Notes under the pieces: model-generated | What the model saw: the letters and a program-made list of their open reading frames with translations, nothing else | What the model was told of the DNA's origin: nothing | Database searches by the model: none | In this document: positions 1 through 11,521 of the stretch, one piece after another | How the letters are laid out: each line of letters begins with the position of its first letter | Numbering within the stretch: position 1 is the first letter of the stretch | Made by a program: the position numbers and the translations under genes | Assembly (NCBI GenBank): GCA_022410635.1 | Contig: JAJVDF010000345.1 | Location: forward strand, 450,412-514,411 | Source: Tretioscincus oriximinensis | Lineage: Eukaryota; Chordata; Lepidosauria; Squamata; Gymnophthalmidae | Length of the DNA stretch: 64,000 nt | Direction: 5' to 3'

Positions 1-572
1 CAGATGCTGTGGAGCAAACAACTACTCAGGGACAAATCTATTGCAATAATAATGGAAATGAGTCACATCTTTCTATAAATAAGGTCCGTTGCGGTAATAG
101 GATCTTTGTCCAATCACAAGGCCTGGAGGAGGGGACGTGGTGCCTCCCTTCCTCTGCTTCACAAGCCACTGGCATGTAAACAATTGAGCAGAAACTATGC
201 TAAGGACGGAGGGAGGAGCTGAGTTGGGATCCGCCTCTTCACTGCCATTTCAGCCACCCCTTAGAATCCAGGAGCTTGCAAAGCACCAGCCAAAGCCAGA
301 AAAGAAGAGGTAGCTGGGTGCCACCTCTACTCCCCGCTATTTTGGCTGCCCCTTGGCAAGCCACACTGAAGGGGAGCCAGGAGCCACCTCCCCCCACTAC
401 CACCTCGCTTGATTTTCCAAGCCTGTTAGGCTTTGCCCCTTCTATTTTAGCATAATGTCAGGTGAAGAAAGTGTAAAGTAAACAAGAGAATTGCAATTTA
501 AAGAGCAGCAGAAAGGCACACACACCCTTTCAATGCAATTATGCAAAAAATGTTGTGCATGTTGCACACTTC
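1..572. other. Unassigned intronic DNA
   Basis: No exon, repeat consensus or long conserved frame is recognised. By position it lies inside the large GRM5 intron if the gene is intact. Confidence 0.4.
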
Positions 573-720
573 TTTTTATTCATTTATTTGCATTTCTATA
601 CCACCCTATACCTGAAGGTCTCAGAATTAACATATAGGAAAGGGTGCCAAAGGCCGGGTTAATGAGGTGCATTTTCAGGAAAACAGTGGGGAAATGATCG
701 GCCATGGGATTTATGAAGGA
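573..720 (-). mobile_element. LINE-A 3' tail fragment
   Basis: The plus strand reads ATTTATTTGCATTTCTATACC, broken after CCACCCTATACCTGAAGGTCTCAG, and then sequence resembling a decayed LINE C-terminus. Reversed, this is the 'CTGAGACCTTTGGGTATAGGG...ATAAATAAA' tail seen at 39.8-40.1, 44.2 and 53.4 kb. LINE-A is a non-LTR family whose C-terminal frame carries an 'APRLWNSLP' motif. Confidence 0.55.
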
Positions 721-1184
721 AAGACGGTGCATAAATGCCACAGGTAAATGAAGTGAACTTTGACCACGTCCTAGGAAATCTCCAGTAACAAATTAGGCCA
801 GATAGAACCGTGGCTTTTGATCCACAGCTGCTCTTTCCAAAACAGCAAACTAGAATCACAAAACGCCGAGATGAGTTTGCCTGCAAGGTTGGAAGACAAC
901 AGATCAGGTCAGTTGTCTTCAAAAAGGAGAATAAAATTAATTCCTCCCCCATCCCTACTGAAGGCAAACCGTTTAGAGAATCAGTGCATTAAAAATTTGA
1001 AGAAGTGGTTTCAAATGTGTCTAATAACTAAAGGGACAATATTCCTTTGTAGAGCTAAGATAGAAGGAAGTAACTGGCACCGTATGAATCTTTTTTACAT
1101 ACTGGCCTCAATGGAATGGTTCCCAGGAATCCCTCCACCCTGGAGGCAGGGATGTGTCCTCTATACTGCTCACACCATGGACAT
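721..1184. other. Unassigned intronic DNA
   Basis: Short overlapping frames occur on both strands, but none resembles a known protein. Nothing recognised. Confidence 0.35.
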
Positions 1185-1245
1185 TGGTGGACGTTCAGTG
1201 AAGGTGTCACCCCAGTGTGCAGCAGCAGTGAAAAAAGCGAAGCCC
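1185..1245 (+). mobile_element. CR1 ORF2 fragment
   Basis: The plus frame reads VSPQCAAAVKKAK. This matches the STQCAAAAKKAN segment in the longer minus-strand CR1 copy at 7.7-8.5 kb. It is a short isolated piece of CR1 ORF2 immediately before the palindromic element at 1264. Confidence 0.6.
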
Positions 1246-1263
1246 CCCATCCCTCCTGCTCGG

Positions 1264-1480
1264 TTTCCTTACCTTCTTTGTAAACACTGCAGCATGCCGC
1301 AGCTGGGTCTGTGATGCTAATTACTATGTCGCACACCAACAAGCAGTTCCAATGTGTTATGTGCGCACATGCAGAGCAGTAATCAATGACCATCGCAATT
1401 GCTTGTTGGCGCACAGCACAGTAATTAATATCGCAGACCCAGCCACGGCCTGCTGCAGCACTTACAAACAATGTAAGGAA
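1264..1480. repeat. Palindromic (foldback) element, about 217 bp
   Basis: The left arm (about 1264-1349, starting TTCCTTACCTTCTTTGTAAA) is the inverse of the right arm (about 1395-1480, ending TTACAAACAATGTAAGGAA), roughly 85 percent identical by eye. About 45 bp lie between the arms. Both strands therefore give related frames containing 'NCLL...DPA.ACC'. This is probably a non-autonomous foldback or MITE copy; no target duplication was found. Confidence 0.65.
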
Positions 1481-1751
1481 CCAGGGTGGGATGGTCCTGC
1501 TCTCAAGGGGCTCATTGAGGACCCTCTAACCCTTGGGGGGGCTGGGGGTCCATCTTGTTTGCCCCACTGTAGTGCCACCCCTGTCCAAAAAGTAAATGCT
1601 AAAAAAAACCTTAAACCCATGCTGCAGACCTCAGTATAACAACAAACAGGATCCAATAGCCAAATGAAATGCCGCAGGACTTCATAGGGACCCATAAAAC
1701 TATTTCCTTCACTGTCTTCCACCCAGTCCCGTGAATGAAACATCATCTCTT

Positions 1752-1845
1752 TAATAAGGAATATAAGAAGAGGCCTGCTGAATAGGGCCACAGCCCATCT
1801 AGTCCAGTATTCTGTCTCACACAGTGGTCCACCAATTACCAGTTA
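1752..1845 (-). mobile_element. CR1 3' end
   Basis: The plus strand carries AATATAAGAAGAGGCCTGCTG, then 'cagcccatctagtccagtattctg' and 'cacacagtggtccacc', the inverted CR1 3'UTR. Later copies in this window match the same order of motifs. Confidence 0.8.
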
Positions 1846-2620
1846 GGATAGTCTTAAATCACTGCAATAACCCAGCTATGCTGATCTCGTGTGAATTGTT
1901 GAAATGCAGAGTTTGAAAAATTTCCACCATCATTACTACAAAATGTACCAGATTTTATCTTTTAAAATATGCCAAACCTCTGATAAATTAGGAACTATAC
2001 CTTTGGGATATGGCATCTACATAGTTGAAAAAAAATGTATTTTTGAATTTTGCACAATTTGTCTGTATTCAAACTCACTTCATTCTGCCACAATGGCTGA
2101 AAGAAAAGCACCGCACTGCTGTGTATTCTCGAAAATAAGCAAGAGGCAGAAGGACAATTACCAATAATACAATACCAAGGCTTTTGTTTCATGGCTGAGT
2201 GGATCTGAGCAAAATAAATTACTTTGTTGGTAATTAATTAAGTTTACAGTTAAGGTTCGGAAGCACTAGAGAAACGTTACTCACAACCGACAACCAGTAT
2301 AAGCATAAAACAAGCAAGCTGGCAAAGCAACCTTACAAAATTAGAAAACTAGCATAGATGGGAAGAATTGTGCCTGATGTAGAAGAATGAAAATGATGTA
2401 CTTTGTGGAAAAATAGGCCTATGTTTGGGTCTATGTAGCTAGAAACGAGAAGCCCACTAATATGCAGACAGATCAGATCCAGAAATGGACTTTGTAGTGC
2501 CTAGTTTTAAATTGGAAATGAATGCAGAAAGAGCTATAGATTGCGTCATATCTGGCCAGTCCTACCTCAAAAGGATGTTGTGCACAGAGGTAATGACCCT
2601 TTTATCACCCCATTATTGCC
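1846..2620. other. Unassigned intronic DNA
   Basis: AT-rich sequence with no recognisable exon or repeat. Confidence 0.35.
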
Positions 2621-2621
2621 A

Positions 2622-2925
2622 CTTAAGAACCTAAGAAGAGCCCTGCTGAAAGGGCCAGAGCCAATCTAGTCCAGCATTCTGTCTCACAGTTGCACACCAA
2701 TCACACTCAAGCAGAATGAAAAACTGTCCCCTGTTCTTGACTTCCTGCAAATGGTATTTCTTGAATCCTCTGTGATTCAAAATATACACCTTAGTAGCAG
2801 TTGATACCCTTGACTCCCATGAATTTGTCTAATCCTGTCTTAAAGCTATGCAGGCTGCTAGCTACCATCAGTTCTTCTGGAAGTAAATTCCACAAACCAA
2901 TGACCCTTTGGTTCAGGAGGCATTT
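2622..2925 (-). mobile_element. CR1 3' end
   Basis: An inverted CR1 3'UTR (AAGAACCTAAGAAGAGCCC) is followed by the end of ORF2. The ORF2 part includes the complements of the 'GLWNLLPEE', 'SLDSF' and 'GLDRFMD' segments, now decayed by mutation. The copy is 5'-truncated near 2925. Confidence 0.8.
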
Positions 2926-3334
2926 TGCTATTTGCTTGCCAAGCCAATCAGACCCCACAATATTCTGGCAGGTGATTTAGCTTCAGAGCCAGAAGCACCA
3001 TCAGGAGCTTCCCCCATTCAGGTAAATAATCAAGAAGTGCATCAGTGTGACATTGTTACAAGCCATTTGCCCCGCTGAGAGACACGAGCCTCAAACCGTT
3101 ATGCTTTCCTTGTCCTTTGAATTACACAAGTAGGAGATAATGAAGGCGAGATGAATAATGCAACAGCAAGGCCTTGCCTGGGAGAGTTCTCTGCTTTGTC
3201 ACATTCAGAGACCAACAAACGAAATGGAACCGGAGTACAGGAGAACCAGGCAGTTTGCATGCCAGATGCAACCGTAGCACATGGAGAAAGGAGAGAAGAA
3301 CAGAATCAGCAAGACAAATTGCCACTAGCCTATT
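2926..3334. other. Unassigned intronic DNA
   Basis: No recognisable feature. Confidence 0.3.
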
Positions 3335-3482
3335 TTACCTTATCCTAGATTATATCACAGAACAGGGATCTGCCATCCACATGCTCGGTCAGAGAGGCCT
3401 CGACTGGGTCTTGCTTAGTCTGCATCCAGCATGGGGATAGCAAATTCTTATTTTGAGATACAATCCAGAATAAGGGCTAGTG
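3335..3482. mobile_element. F foldback element copy
   Basis: The left end reads CCTTATCCTAGATTATATC, then CAGGGATCTGCCATCCACATG. The right end is the inverse (TTATTTTGAGATACAATCCAGAATAAGG, split here at TTTTGAG). The interior 'cttgcttagtctgca' is shared with the copy at 7.6 kb. It has no coding capacity, which suggests a MITE-like element. Confidence 0.6.
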
Positions 3483-3504
3483 TAAATCATGAAGCACTAT
3501 TTCT

Positions 3505-3565
3505 GGGGCTTTTGGCAGAAAGCCTTATTCTGGATTACATCCTGGATTAGGGATCTACTATTGTG
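3505..3565. mobile_element. F foldback element, partial
   Basis: One arm only: GCCTTATTCTGGATTACATC followed by 'ctggattagggatctact'. It lies directly after a fuller F copy and may be a second truncated insertion or a duplicated arm. Confidence 0.5.
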
Positions 3566-3635
3566 GACTAGGGATCTACTAGCAGATTTTTAAAAATAGT
3601 CGTGTTAGCCTTGTTAGTTTTGCATGGTGTCTCAC

Positions 3636-3870
3636 AGCCCAAGGAAGGGGTGGGGGAATCGCCAGGAGAGACTTTGGAGTTTGGGGACTTTTAGCAGTTT
3701 TCCGCTTTACAAAGCCCCTGAGCACATGGTATGAAGAGGGAGGAGCTTGCTGGTGGTTCACAGGAAGGAACTAGCAAATAAGCACAGCTACATCCTCTTT
3801 CTAGCCCAAGGAAGAGGTGGGAGGAATCGCCAGGAGAGAGACTTTGGAATTTGGGGATTTTTAGCAAACT
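3636..3870. repeat. Direct duplication, about 65-bp match at 166-bp spacing
   Basis: AGCCCAAGGAAGGGGTGGG at 3637 recurs as AGCCCAAGGAAGAGGTGGG at 3803. Both are followed by 'gaatcgccaggagag...ctttgga.tttgggga.ttttagca'. This is a local tandem duplication whose second unit diverges after about 65 bp. Confidence 0.7.
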
Positions 3871-4897
3871 GCATGCCTAATGGCACATGAAATTTTACAC
3901 CACAACTAAAAGATAGTTGTAATTAGATTTTATATACATTTTTTAAAAATAGTAACCAATAGGAAAAAATAACTGCTCTGCTGTGGGTAAGCTCTTTGAA
4001 ATTTTGTTCTTAAAATTGGGTGCGAGATATAAACATTATACAAAATACTAAAAAATAAAAATAAAAAATATTACTTTTGTTATTTATTTAAAAAGCATAC
4101 ACAACTTTAATTATATCCAATAGAAAAAGATTTTTTTTTACAAAAGGAAACTAAATAATTTAATATATCGTATGAAAATTCAGTTTATAGCATATGCTCT
4201 TATGCTCTTAAGCTCCCTCTGCCAGCCAATGGTACCAAAGCACCACCAGCCAGACCTCCGTGCCCTATTGGCCTGTGGCATGGGTAAAATTCAAATGGTG
4301 GTAGAAGTAATGGAATCATCATTCCCAAAATGGCACCCGTGCACTGCAGCTGTTCTTTAGGTCCTGTACATCTCCGACACAGAAAGCATTTCAGAAGCAC
4401 AGATCCAGTACATCCACAGCAACCTCTCTCTTGTTCTTCCACAATAATATAATCCGTCTGGCAGTGTAAAGAGATTGCTATCCTTTCTATTCAGGTGCTG
4501 CATCATTGTTTATTCAGCAGTCTTGCATCCCATGTTGGCATTTAATGGCATGAATTCCTTGTGCCGTTTTTCTACACTCAGAGTCACTTCCTTCCTGCTG
4601 ACAAGCTGCTGGATGGCAAATCTGAAAATCTGCTAGGGATACACTGGAGGCTTTGGCGTATACAGTCCCTGGTGCTTCCTTAATTAGGTGGATCAGCAAC
4701 AAATTGAAATAAGACGCAAACTGCTCCTTCCTGGAAAAGTTGACAGTAAACATCAACGCAACTAATTTAGCTGTGAAAGAGCACACACACATACAACCAC
4801 TCACAGAGAGAGACTGGAATAAGGAGCATGAAGTCCACCTCGCCTGCAATGGACTAGTAGTATTCCAGATCAGATGTGTACTAAGGGTTAAGATATG
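3871..4897. other. Unassigned, AT-rich at the left
   Basis: 3880-4170 is strongly AT-rich with an (A)nT run near 4050-4075. The remainder shows no exon or repeat that can be named. Confidence 0.35.
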
Positions 4898-5167
4898 CAC
4901 TAGAGACACCAAGAGGTTAAGAGCTCAGTGTTTTAACAGAGATACCGAGGTCGAGGCCAACGCATGGAGTGGGGTGAATGCCCTCTACTGGCTCAGCTTC
5001 AGCCAATCTAGCCATTCAAAAGCATAGAAATTTGGTAGTAGATTAATAGGTATCACAGTGTGGTGTGGAACATAGAATAAAACGTAAGCCTTCCGGTGAA
5101 AAATAACCTTGTAAGCTGCTCTGAGTCCCAACAGCGGGGTATAAAATCCAGATACTTTTTCTTCTTT
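4898..5167 (+). mobile_element. SINE-1 copy, diverged
   Basis: A tRNA-like head (GAGGTTAAGAGCTCAGTG; 'accgaggtcgaggcc') is followed by the body motifs 'gccctctactggctcagcttcagcc' and 'cttgtaagctgctctgagtcc'. It ends 'ggggtataaaatccag' plus a T/C-rich tail. SINE-1 is tRNA-derived; A and B boxes for Pol III are expected in the head. Confidence 0.75.
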
Positions 5168-5394
5168 GAGCTTGAGGTTTGTCAATGTGAGCTACTGAGT
5201 TCCTTTATCTGACATTGCAGCACCCTAGGTCAGAATAATCATATGTACATATAATAAAAGGCACCTGGGAGAGTTCCACATTCCATGGTATAATAACCAA
5301 TGACAGGGCTCGGAACTTTGCCAGCCTCCAGAGAGCAGAGTGCTGGGTTGGATACTGGCTAAAAGACGGTTCTCTGGGTGGAAAGATGTGAGAA

Positions 5395-5580
5395 GTTAAA
5401 TACTGTAGAGGGAAAGGAAGAAAGGGAAGAACAAAAGAAGGAATAGATGAAAGATGGAAGAGACGAAAGGAAGATAAAGAAGAAAAATAAATAAAGGAAA
5501 ACAGAAAGGAGAAACAAAACAAAGAAGCAGCAAGTGAAAGGGGGAGGAAGCAAGGGAGGGAGGGAGTGGCAGGAGGCATG
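5395..5580 (+). repeat. Purine-rich low-complexity tract
   Basis: An almost pure A/G stretch (GGAAAGGAAGAAAGGGAAG and similar). The long frames on both strands here are compositional artefacts, not proteins. Confidence 0.8.
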
Positions 5581-7088
5581 GCTAGCAGCAAGGGGAAGGA
5601 GGTACTAGATCTCATTGCACAACTGTAACAAAGGGGTAATTCCACTAACGTTCTTATAATGCATCCATTGTGACAACCTGTTATCACAGCTGTTGCCTCT
5701 CCCTCTACATAGTGGGATGTAATCCCATTTGACAAAGATCATGTGAATTTGAAGTAATTCCATGTCATGGTTATGGTACCACACAAATCCTGCTACTCAC
5801 TTTAGCATGCACCATTCTATCTCACCACATGCAGTATCTTAAATTATTGTAAGCCAACCTAAGATCTTAACATTTACATGTGACTTCCAGCATCTGGTTA
5901 AAATGTACCCCTTCACCAAGCTCTTTGATGCAGAATTTCCCCTGGGTACAGACCTACCAGGATGCAACAGAGAAGTTTGATATTTTAAATATATTTTAGT
6001 GCTATGATCTCCCCTGGGACCTTGGGGTGAAGAGCAGCATACTAATGTGATGAATAAACAAAAGAATGTCTTGTAAATCAGCTTGAAAACAATGCAATAT
6101 TGACTTCTGCATCCACATAATGCAGCCATTTGAAGATTTGTTACATGACTCTGTGTTCAAGGGTCATTTCGGATGCAAAATAAAGACCCCTTGGGCTACG
6201 GATGGCTTTGAATGTCAATGCTGTGAGGGACACACTTCTTAAAGCAGCTGCTGGGGACAGGAGTAAAAGAATGCTGTTTACACGTTTCTATGGACAGTAC
6301 AGTCATCCCTCATACAACATCAATTCAGTTAGAATGATTTATTGATTATTTACTTACTTACTTACTAAACAGGATTTTTACAGCTGCCTCAAAACCAGGG
6401 CAGTTTGATAACCATAAAATCAATTTTTTATATATAATCAACACACCTAAAATGTGCAAAAACGTTTAGAGTCGATAAATGGGGATGAAGGTGGCAGGGC
6501 ATCCCATGACTCACTAGAAGGTTGGGAAGCCTCACAGTCAAGAGTCTGGCTGAAGGATCTCTGAACTGGGGCCTGACTGGGAATCCCCAGCCATTCTAAC
6601 CATCAGCTTCCTTTCCTTTGATCCTGCCAGGACTATAGGTTCTGCCTCCATAGGCCTCAGTTCAGTTCTTGCTCCCCTGGGGAATCACAAGACAAACTGC
6701 GTCATGGCAGACCCTTCCCCTTTGGGCAGTTGAATTTTTCACTTTGGATGGATCCAGAGAAGGCATTAGATGCATTTATACATAAGAGGTACTCCTTAAC
6801 ATGAAGCAGTTCCAGGAAGCAAAGGAAAACGGAAAGAAAGAATGAATGAATGAAACAAAGAAGCAGCAACTAAAAAGGGGATGTGAGGGGCAAGGGAGGG
6901 AGAGAGTGGGTTGTTGCATTCCACAAGTAAGTACATAAAAGGAGCCCTTCTGATCCAGCCCTTCCTCCAGGCCCTTCAGGGCATCTCATGTAGAAAACAA
7001 AAGCAAAACTTCTATTTGCCTTTGACTCCCTGCAAATGAACTGGAGCAGCATCTTATTTGTCTCTCTAACCTGAAGGGGATACCTAGG
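5581..7088. other. Unassigned intronic DNA
   Basis: A short (TTAC)n run lies at about 6350-6366. No exon or namable element was found in the rest. Confidence 0.35.
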
Positions 7089-7095
7089 CATTATT

Positions 7096-7128
<33 letters not shown>
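7089..7128 (+). repeat. (ATT)n(GTT)n microsatellite
   Basis: ATT triplets pass into about eleven GTT triplets. They create a spurious poly-leucine frame. Confidence 0.95.
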
Positions 7129-7576
7129 ATACCAGTTTCTACAATGGATTTTGTACTCTATGAATTTATTCATATTTTATTGTACTTACATTTTCAAACA
7201 TTTTACATTCTTTTTTATTTGCATTTGCTTGTATTTTAATAATGATACGGTTTTAAGACTAGGAATTAAATTTCAACACATTGAATCCAATGCACAGCTC
7301 CAATATAGTACCGCTGTTAAATACATACAACATTGATAATGGCCACAATTATAGGAGCTATCTAGAACTTTTGTTGAAAAATAATCAAAATTTGACCGTC
7401 TCAAAAAACCCACAATCATCTATTTTATGTGGTAGTTGTGATCTGATGTGAATATTCAACAGCTGACATGTAATAGTTGTCTCACTTGGTAACATCTGTC
7501 AGTAATTTACATGGAATTCATTTTTTCTAATTTTCTTTGGCAAACCTGAGCAAAAATATCCTGATTTTTTAAACAC
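7129..7576. other. Unassigned, AT-rich
   Basis: Nothing recognised. Confidence 0.35.
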
Positions 7577-7728
7577 AGGCCCTTTGTGCATTGGACCTTA
7601 TTCTGGATTACATCAAGAAACAGGGACCTAGAATTCGCATGTGCTGCTGCAGAGTACGGCTGTCCCACACAGGGCCTTCCTTAGTCTGCAATCGTATGCA
7701 CATCACAGGTCTCTATTCTGAGATATAA
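7577..7728. mobile_element. F foldback element copy
   Basis: The left arm is CCTTATTCTGGATTACATC. The interior 'cagggccttccttagtctgca' parallels the 3.4-kb copy. The right arm ends 'ctctattctgagatata'. It directly abuts a CR1 3' end. Confidence 0.6.
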
Positions 7729-8530
7729 GAACATAAGAAGAGCCATACTGGATCAGGCCACAGCCCATCAAGTACAGCATTCTGTGTCACACAGAGGCCC
7801 ACCAAATGCACCTGGGCAGTCTGAACAGAGGAAAGCAAAATATGCTCCTGTTTATGACTCCCTGCAAATGGTATTTCAGGAGTCCTGCCTGTTGCTCCAT
7901 CCTGGAGGCAACATCCAGACATCCATCCTAGTATCCATTTATACCCTTGGTGTCCATAAACCTGTCTAGTCCTGTCTTGAAACTATCCAAGCTCTTAGCT
8001 ACCACTACCACTTCATGAAGTAAATTCCACAGGCTGATGACCCTCTGGGTGAAAAAATACTTTCCTTTGTCTGTTCTCACTTTTCTACCCAACAGTTTTA
8101 AGGAGTGCCCTCTGGTTCTTGTGTTGTGTTCTCTATTCACCCTGTCGATCCCATGCATGGTTTTGTACACTTCAATCAGATCACCCCTCAAACGTCTCCT
8201 TTCAAGGCTGAAAAGGCCCAGACGTTGCAGCCTTGCTTCATAAGGGAGGTGCTCCAGACCCTTGATCATTTTTGTTGCCCTTTTCTGTACCTTCTCTAGT
8301 TCCAAAATATCCCTCTTGAGATGTGGTGACCAGAATCGAACATAGTATTTCAAATGTGGCCTCACCACAGATTTATAAAGAAGCAAAACAACATTTGCTG
8401 ACTTGTTTTCGATTCCTTTCCTAATTATCCCAAACATGGAATTTGCCTTTTTTGCAGCTGCTGCACACTGGGTTGACATTTTCATTGAATTGTGCACCAA
8501 CAATCCAGAATAAAATTCTGAGAGGAAAAA
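7729..8530 (-). mobile_element. CR1 retrotransposon, 5'-truncated, ORF2 C-terminus present
   Basis: This is one of the best CR1 coding remnants here. On the minus strand, frame 8530-7928 encodes about 200 residues with the CR1 ORF2 C-terminal landmarks in order: 'CAAAAKKAN', 'LLYKSVVRPHL', 'LELEKVQKRATKMI', '[17 protein letters not shown]' and 'GLDRFMDTKGINGY'. About 200 bp of 3'UTR follow, ending AAGAACATAAGAAGAGCC on the plus strand. Reverse transcriptase and endonuclease domains are missing because of 5' truncation, which is usual for CR1. It is not functional. The frame is mostly open, so the copy is moderately young. Confidence 0.9.
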
Positions 8531-8544
8531 GAAGGACAAGGAGA

Positions 8545-8770
8545 AGAAGCAGCAGAAGCAAGGAGTTGGTTTTTATATCCTACTTTTCCAGTCCAAAAGA
8601 AATCAAATTGGCTTACTGTATATAACTGTGAAGTAGATGGGGTTGGGAGACTCAGAAGAATTCTGGCTAGCCCAAGTCACCCAGTTTCATGGAAGAGTGC
8701 AGACTCGGACTGTAAGGCTACCAAATAAGAGACTGACACTCTGACCACAAGATCCAACGGACTTTCGCCA
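8545..8770 (-). mobile_element. SINE-2 copy
   Basis: Read inverted, this has the squamate tRNA-derived SINE layout: a head matching 'gtggtcagagtgtcagtctc', a middle 'ggtgacttgggctagcc', then 'ctgagtctcccaaccccatctacttcacag', and a tail 'aggatataaaaaccaactcc' preceded on the plus strand by a GAAGAAG run. Confidence 0.75.
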
Positions 8771-9720
8771 TAGTATTTCAGTTATGTTTTTACCATTTCA
8801 CAAATCAAATAACAATACTGCACTGGGGCACTGGAAGGGGAGGTTACATAAATTATGTTTTAAAATACGTTTTATCTGCTGTTGTTGCCCGTTTAGGATT
8901 TGGAGCTGAACAATAAGATATAATCTTTTACATAAATAAATCTAGACTCGTTCTTTTAATGAATTTTCAAACGACCATTTGAATCCCAAATGGCTTTATG
9001 AGACAATTTACCAAATGCCTATAAAACACAGAATTCCAAATGCCTACAAAAAATTAAAATAAGCAAAAAACTATTTTTTTCCTCAGATTATTAACATGGA
9101 TGATAGTATGTGGCCTTCCCTCAAAACTTGCAGACCCATTATTTGCAAATTTTATGTTTTTGTGAATGCAGATTTTCTCCTTTCAATTGTTAGTTATGAT
9201 CACAAATAGCAAGGTTGCTCTTTATGCCAATTACTAACAATTTCCCAGAATCCTTTTCACCAGTTTCTATTCCCCTTGGCATTTACACATCTTTGCAACT
9301 CCTAGAGGTCAGGAATCCCAACTGTATGGGACTGTTGTGTTCTACAAATGTCTCTAGTAAGAGATTAGAACTGAGGCCAACACCAAACAGGTCCTGAATT
9401 AGATTTGGAATCTTCAAAGTCGAAAATCCAATTTTTTCCTCCTAGCTACTAGAACAATTATTGTTCAGTCTTGAAAACATTTAAATATAGTACTCAATTC
9501 CATAAAGTTTGAGACAATGCTGAAGTAACGTTTAGCATATCAAATTTGCCGTATGAAAGGTGCTCGGCTGAAGAAGACTTTCCAAGTCATATGGCACCCT
9601 CTTTTGAGATGTCTCACAGAAAAAGAAGCTCAATTTCTTTCTTCTGAATCAACAGTCACTCTACTTATACTCTGATCCAGTTCTACTTATAGAAATTATG
9701 TGAATTGCTTTTTGTGCAAC
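8771..9720. other. Unassigned intronic DNA
   Basis: AT-rich, with no recognisable feature. Confidence 0.35.
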
Positions 9721-9721
9721 T

Positions 9722-10200
9722 CATTTAGTCCAACATTTTGTCTCACACAGCAGCCCACCAATTGCATCTAAAGAAGGCAAAATCTTCACCTATTTCCAAC
9801 TCCCTGCAAATGGTACTTCAGGAATCCTACCTATTCCTCCATCCTGAAGGCACTATCAAGAGATCCATCCTAGTAGTTATTTATACACTTGGAGTCTATG
9901 AACTTGGCTAAACCTATCTTAAAGCTGTCCAGGCTGCTAGCTACAACCACCTCTTCTTGAGGTACATTTCACAAACCAATGACTCTCTGGGTGAAAAAAC
10001 ATTTTTCTTTGTAATCACTCTTCTGCCCATCAGTTTTGAAACATACTCCCCCCCCCCCCCCCCGGTCCTAGTGTTTTGAAATAGAGAAAGTAATTTTTCT
10101 ATATATACCTTATCCATCCCATGCGTGATTTTATACACGTCAATCAGACCATCTCTTAAACATATTTCGAGGCCTGAGACATCTTTTAAAGGCTAAAGAG
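9722..10200 (-). mobile_element. CR1 3' region, diverged, with a poly-C run
   Basis: An inverted CR1 3'UTR and ORF2 end is followed by 'ctgggtgaaaaaacatttttctttg' and 'ttctgcccatcagttttga'. A run of 16 C at 10048-10063 replaces the normal 'gccccctggtcc' site, apparently by slippage expansion within the element. Confidence 0.75.
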
Positions 10201-10204
10201 GCAC

Positions 10205-10450
10205 ACTGATAGCCTCAAGCATAAGAATGCAAAAACTCCCTGCAAATAGTATTTCAGAAATACTTCCTTTGCTCCATCCGGAAGGCAGGATCAAGAAATC
10301 CATCCAAGTAGACATTGATATACTTGGCTTCCATGAATCTGCTAATTACCACCTACTGTTCTGGAAGGAGATCCAATAGATCAATACCTCCCCTGAATAA
10401 AAAAATATTTTCCCTTATTCTGTTCTAACTCTTCTGCCCATCATGAGAGA
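10205..10450 (-). mobile_element. Second CR1 fragment
   Basis: The same 3'UTR/ORF2 order restarts ('aactccctgcaaatagtatttcagaaatac', then 'gaataaaaaaatattttcccttattctgttctaac'). This is therefore a separate, older copy next to the previous one. Confidence 0.7.
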
Positions 10451-11035
10451 CTCTAGGCATGTTTATATTTCTGTAATTGACACCCTTGTCATCTCCTTTT
10501 GTAGTTTTTGTATGGTTCTGTTATATTTATTAAATTTATTTATTTTAAAATAAATAAACAAGTGAAAGGTTTGGAGCACAATTGCATTGCTGATTTAAAA
10601 AAAAACAAAACAGAAGTTGTTCAAAATTATTTGAGAGTTGACAAAGCTACACCCCAGACCACAATACCCCTGTGCAGACTGTCTGTGTGGCCAGGTAGCA
10701 GCGGCAACAGTAGAAGGAGTGAACCAGGCCCTACTGATGAACCAACATTTATCAGGACCTTGAGAAGTTCACTTCTGAGGACGTTTATGGGCAGAAAAAT
10801 GTCTCCAGCCTGCAACTTCTAGACCAGATATTCCCCTTCACAGCACATTTCAACAGCCTGTGTGAGAAAGCTGCCTTTTATTTTTCATCAGGGTGGTGGT
10901 GTTAATGGACAGTTTATTTGAACAACCAGGAACGATTAACTTCCCCAGTTTTATTGCCAAGTCATTTTTACAAGAAGAAGCTGTTAGCCTTCCCTATACT
11001 TATGAGTGAGGTCAACTACAGCCATATCAAGCATT
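10451..11035. other. Unassigned intronic DNA
   Basis: A 104-codon frame across 10508-10822 has no recognisable domain and low-complexity ends, so it is treated as chance. Confidence 0.35.
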
Positions 11036-11100
11036 TCTAGCAAGGAGGTGTTATGGCACCTTAGAGACTAACAAGAAGAATGTTGGTAATGTGAGTTTTG
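11036..11100 (-). mobile_element. Penelope-like tail fragment
   Basis: GGCACCTTAGAGACTAACAA matches the conserved 'TTAGTCTCTAAGGTGC' end of amniote Penelope-type tails, inverted. Only about 60 bp are recognisable. Confidence 0.5.
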
Positions 11101-11521
11101 AAGACTAAACTTGCATCCAGATGTCACTTACTTTTTCTCCTAAACTTGGATATCTTTAATAATAAAACAGGTGTCACCTGGACACCTAAAGTGGAGATCT
11201 GGGATTGGTCAATATTACAACCAATCAGAGAGCTTGGCTGGAGGCAGAATTGCCTGTGTCATTGGCGGTGTGACTCATTGATTATCTGGGAGTGAACAGA
11301 AAGATTCTCACTTCCAGTCAATAAACAGTGACACTGGCAGCGGCAGCGGGATACGTGTCTCCCTGCCGCCTCTTTGTCCAGCCATCGGAAGGAACTTCCC
11401 TTACTCCTCCTCACCCTCATCAGCAGCTGTCCCCACCGCTGGCTTAGTTCTCTGGTCCGCTCGGTGTGCTTCCTTTGCAAAAGTTTCTGGCTGCCTTTCT
11501 CCCCCGCATGCCTTGCTAGCC
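11101..11521. other. Unassigned; GC-richer right part
   Basis: 11335-11520 is GC-rich with several CpGs and C-rich runs, and abuts the truncated CR1. No exon was recognised. Confidence 0.3.

Noticed and set aside
5205..5735. 176-codon hydrophobic minus-strand frame
   Set aside because: Mostly the complement of a purine-rich tract; composition only.
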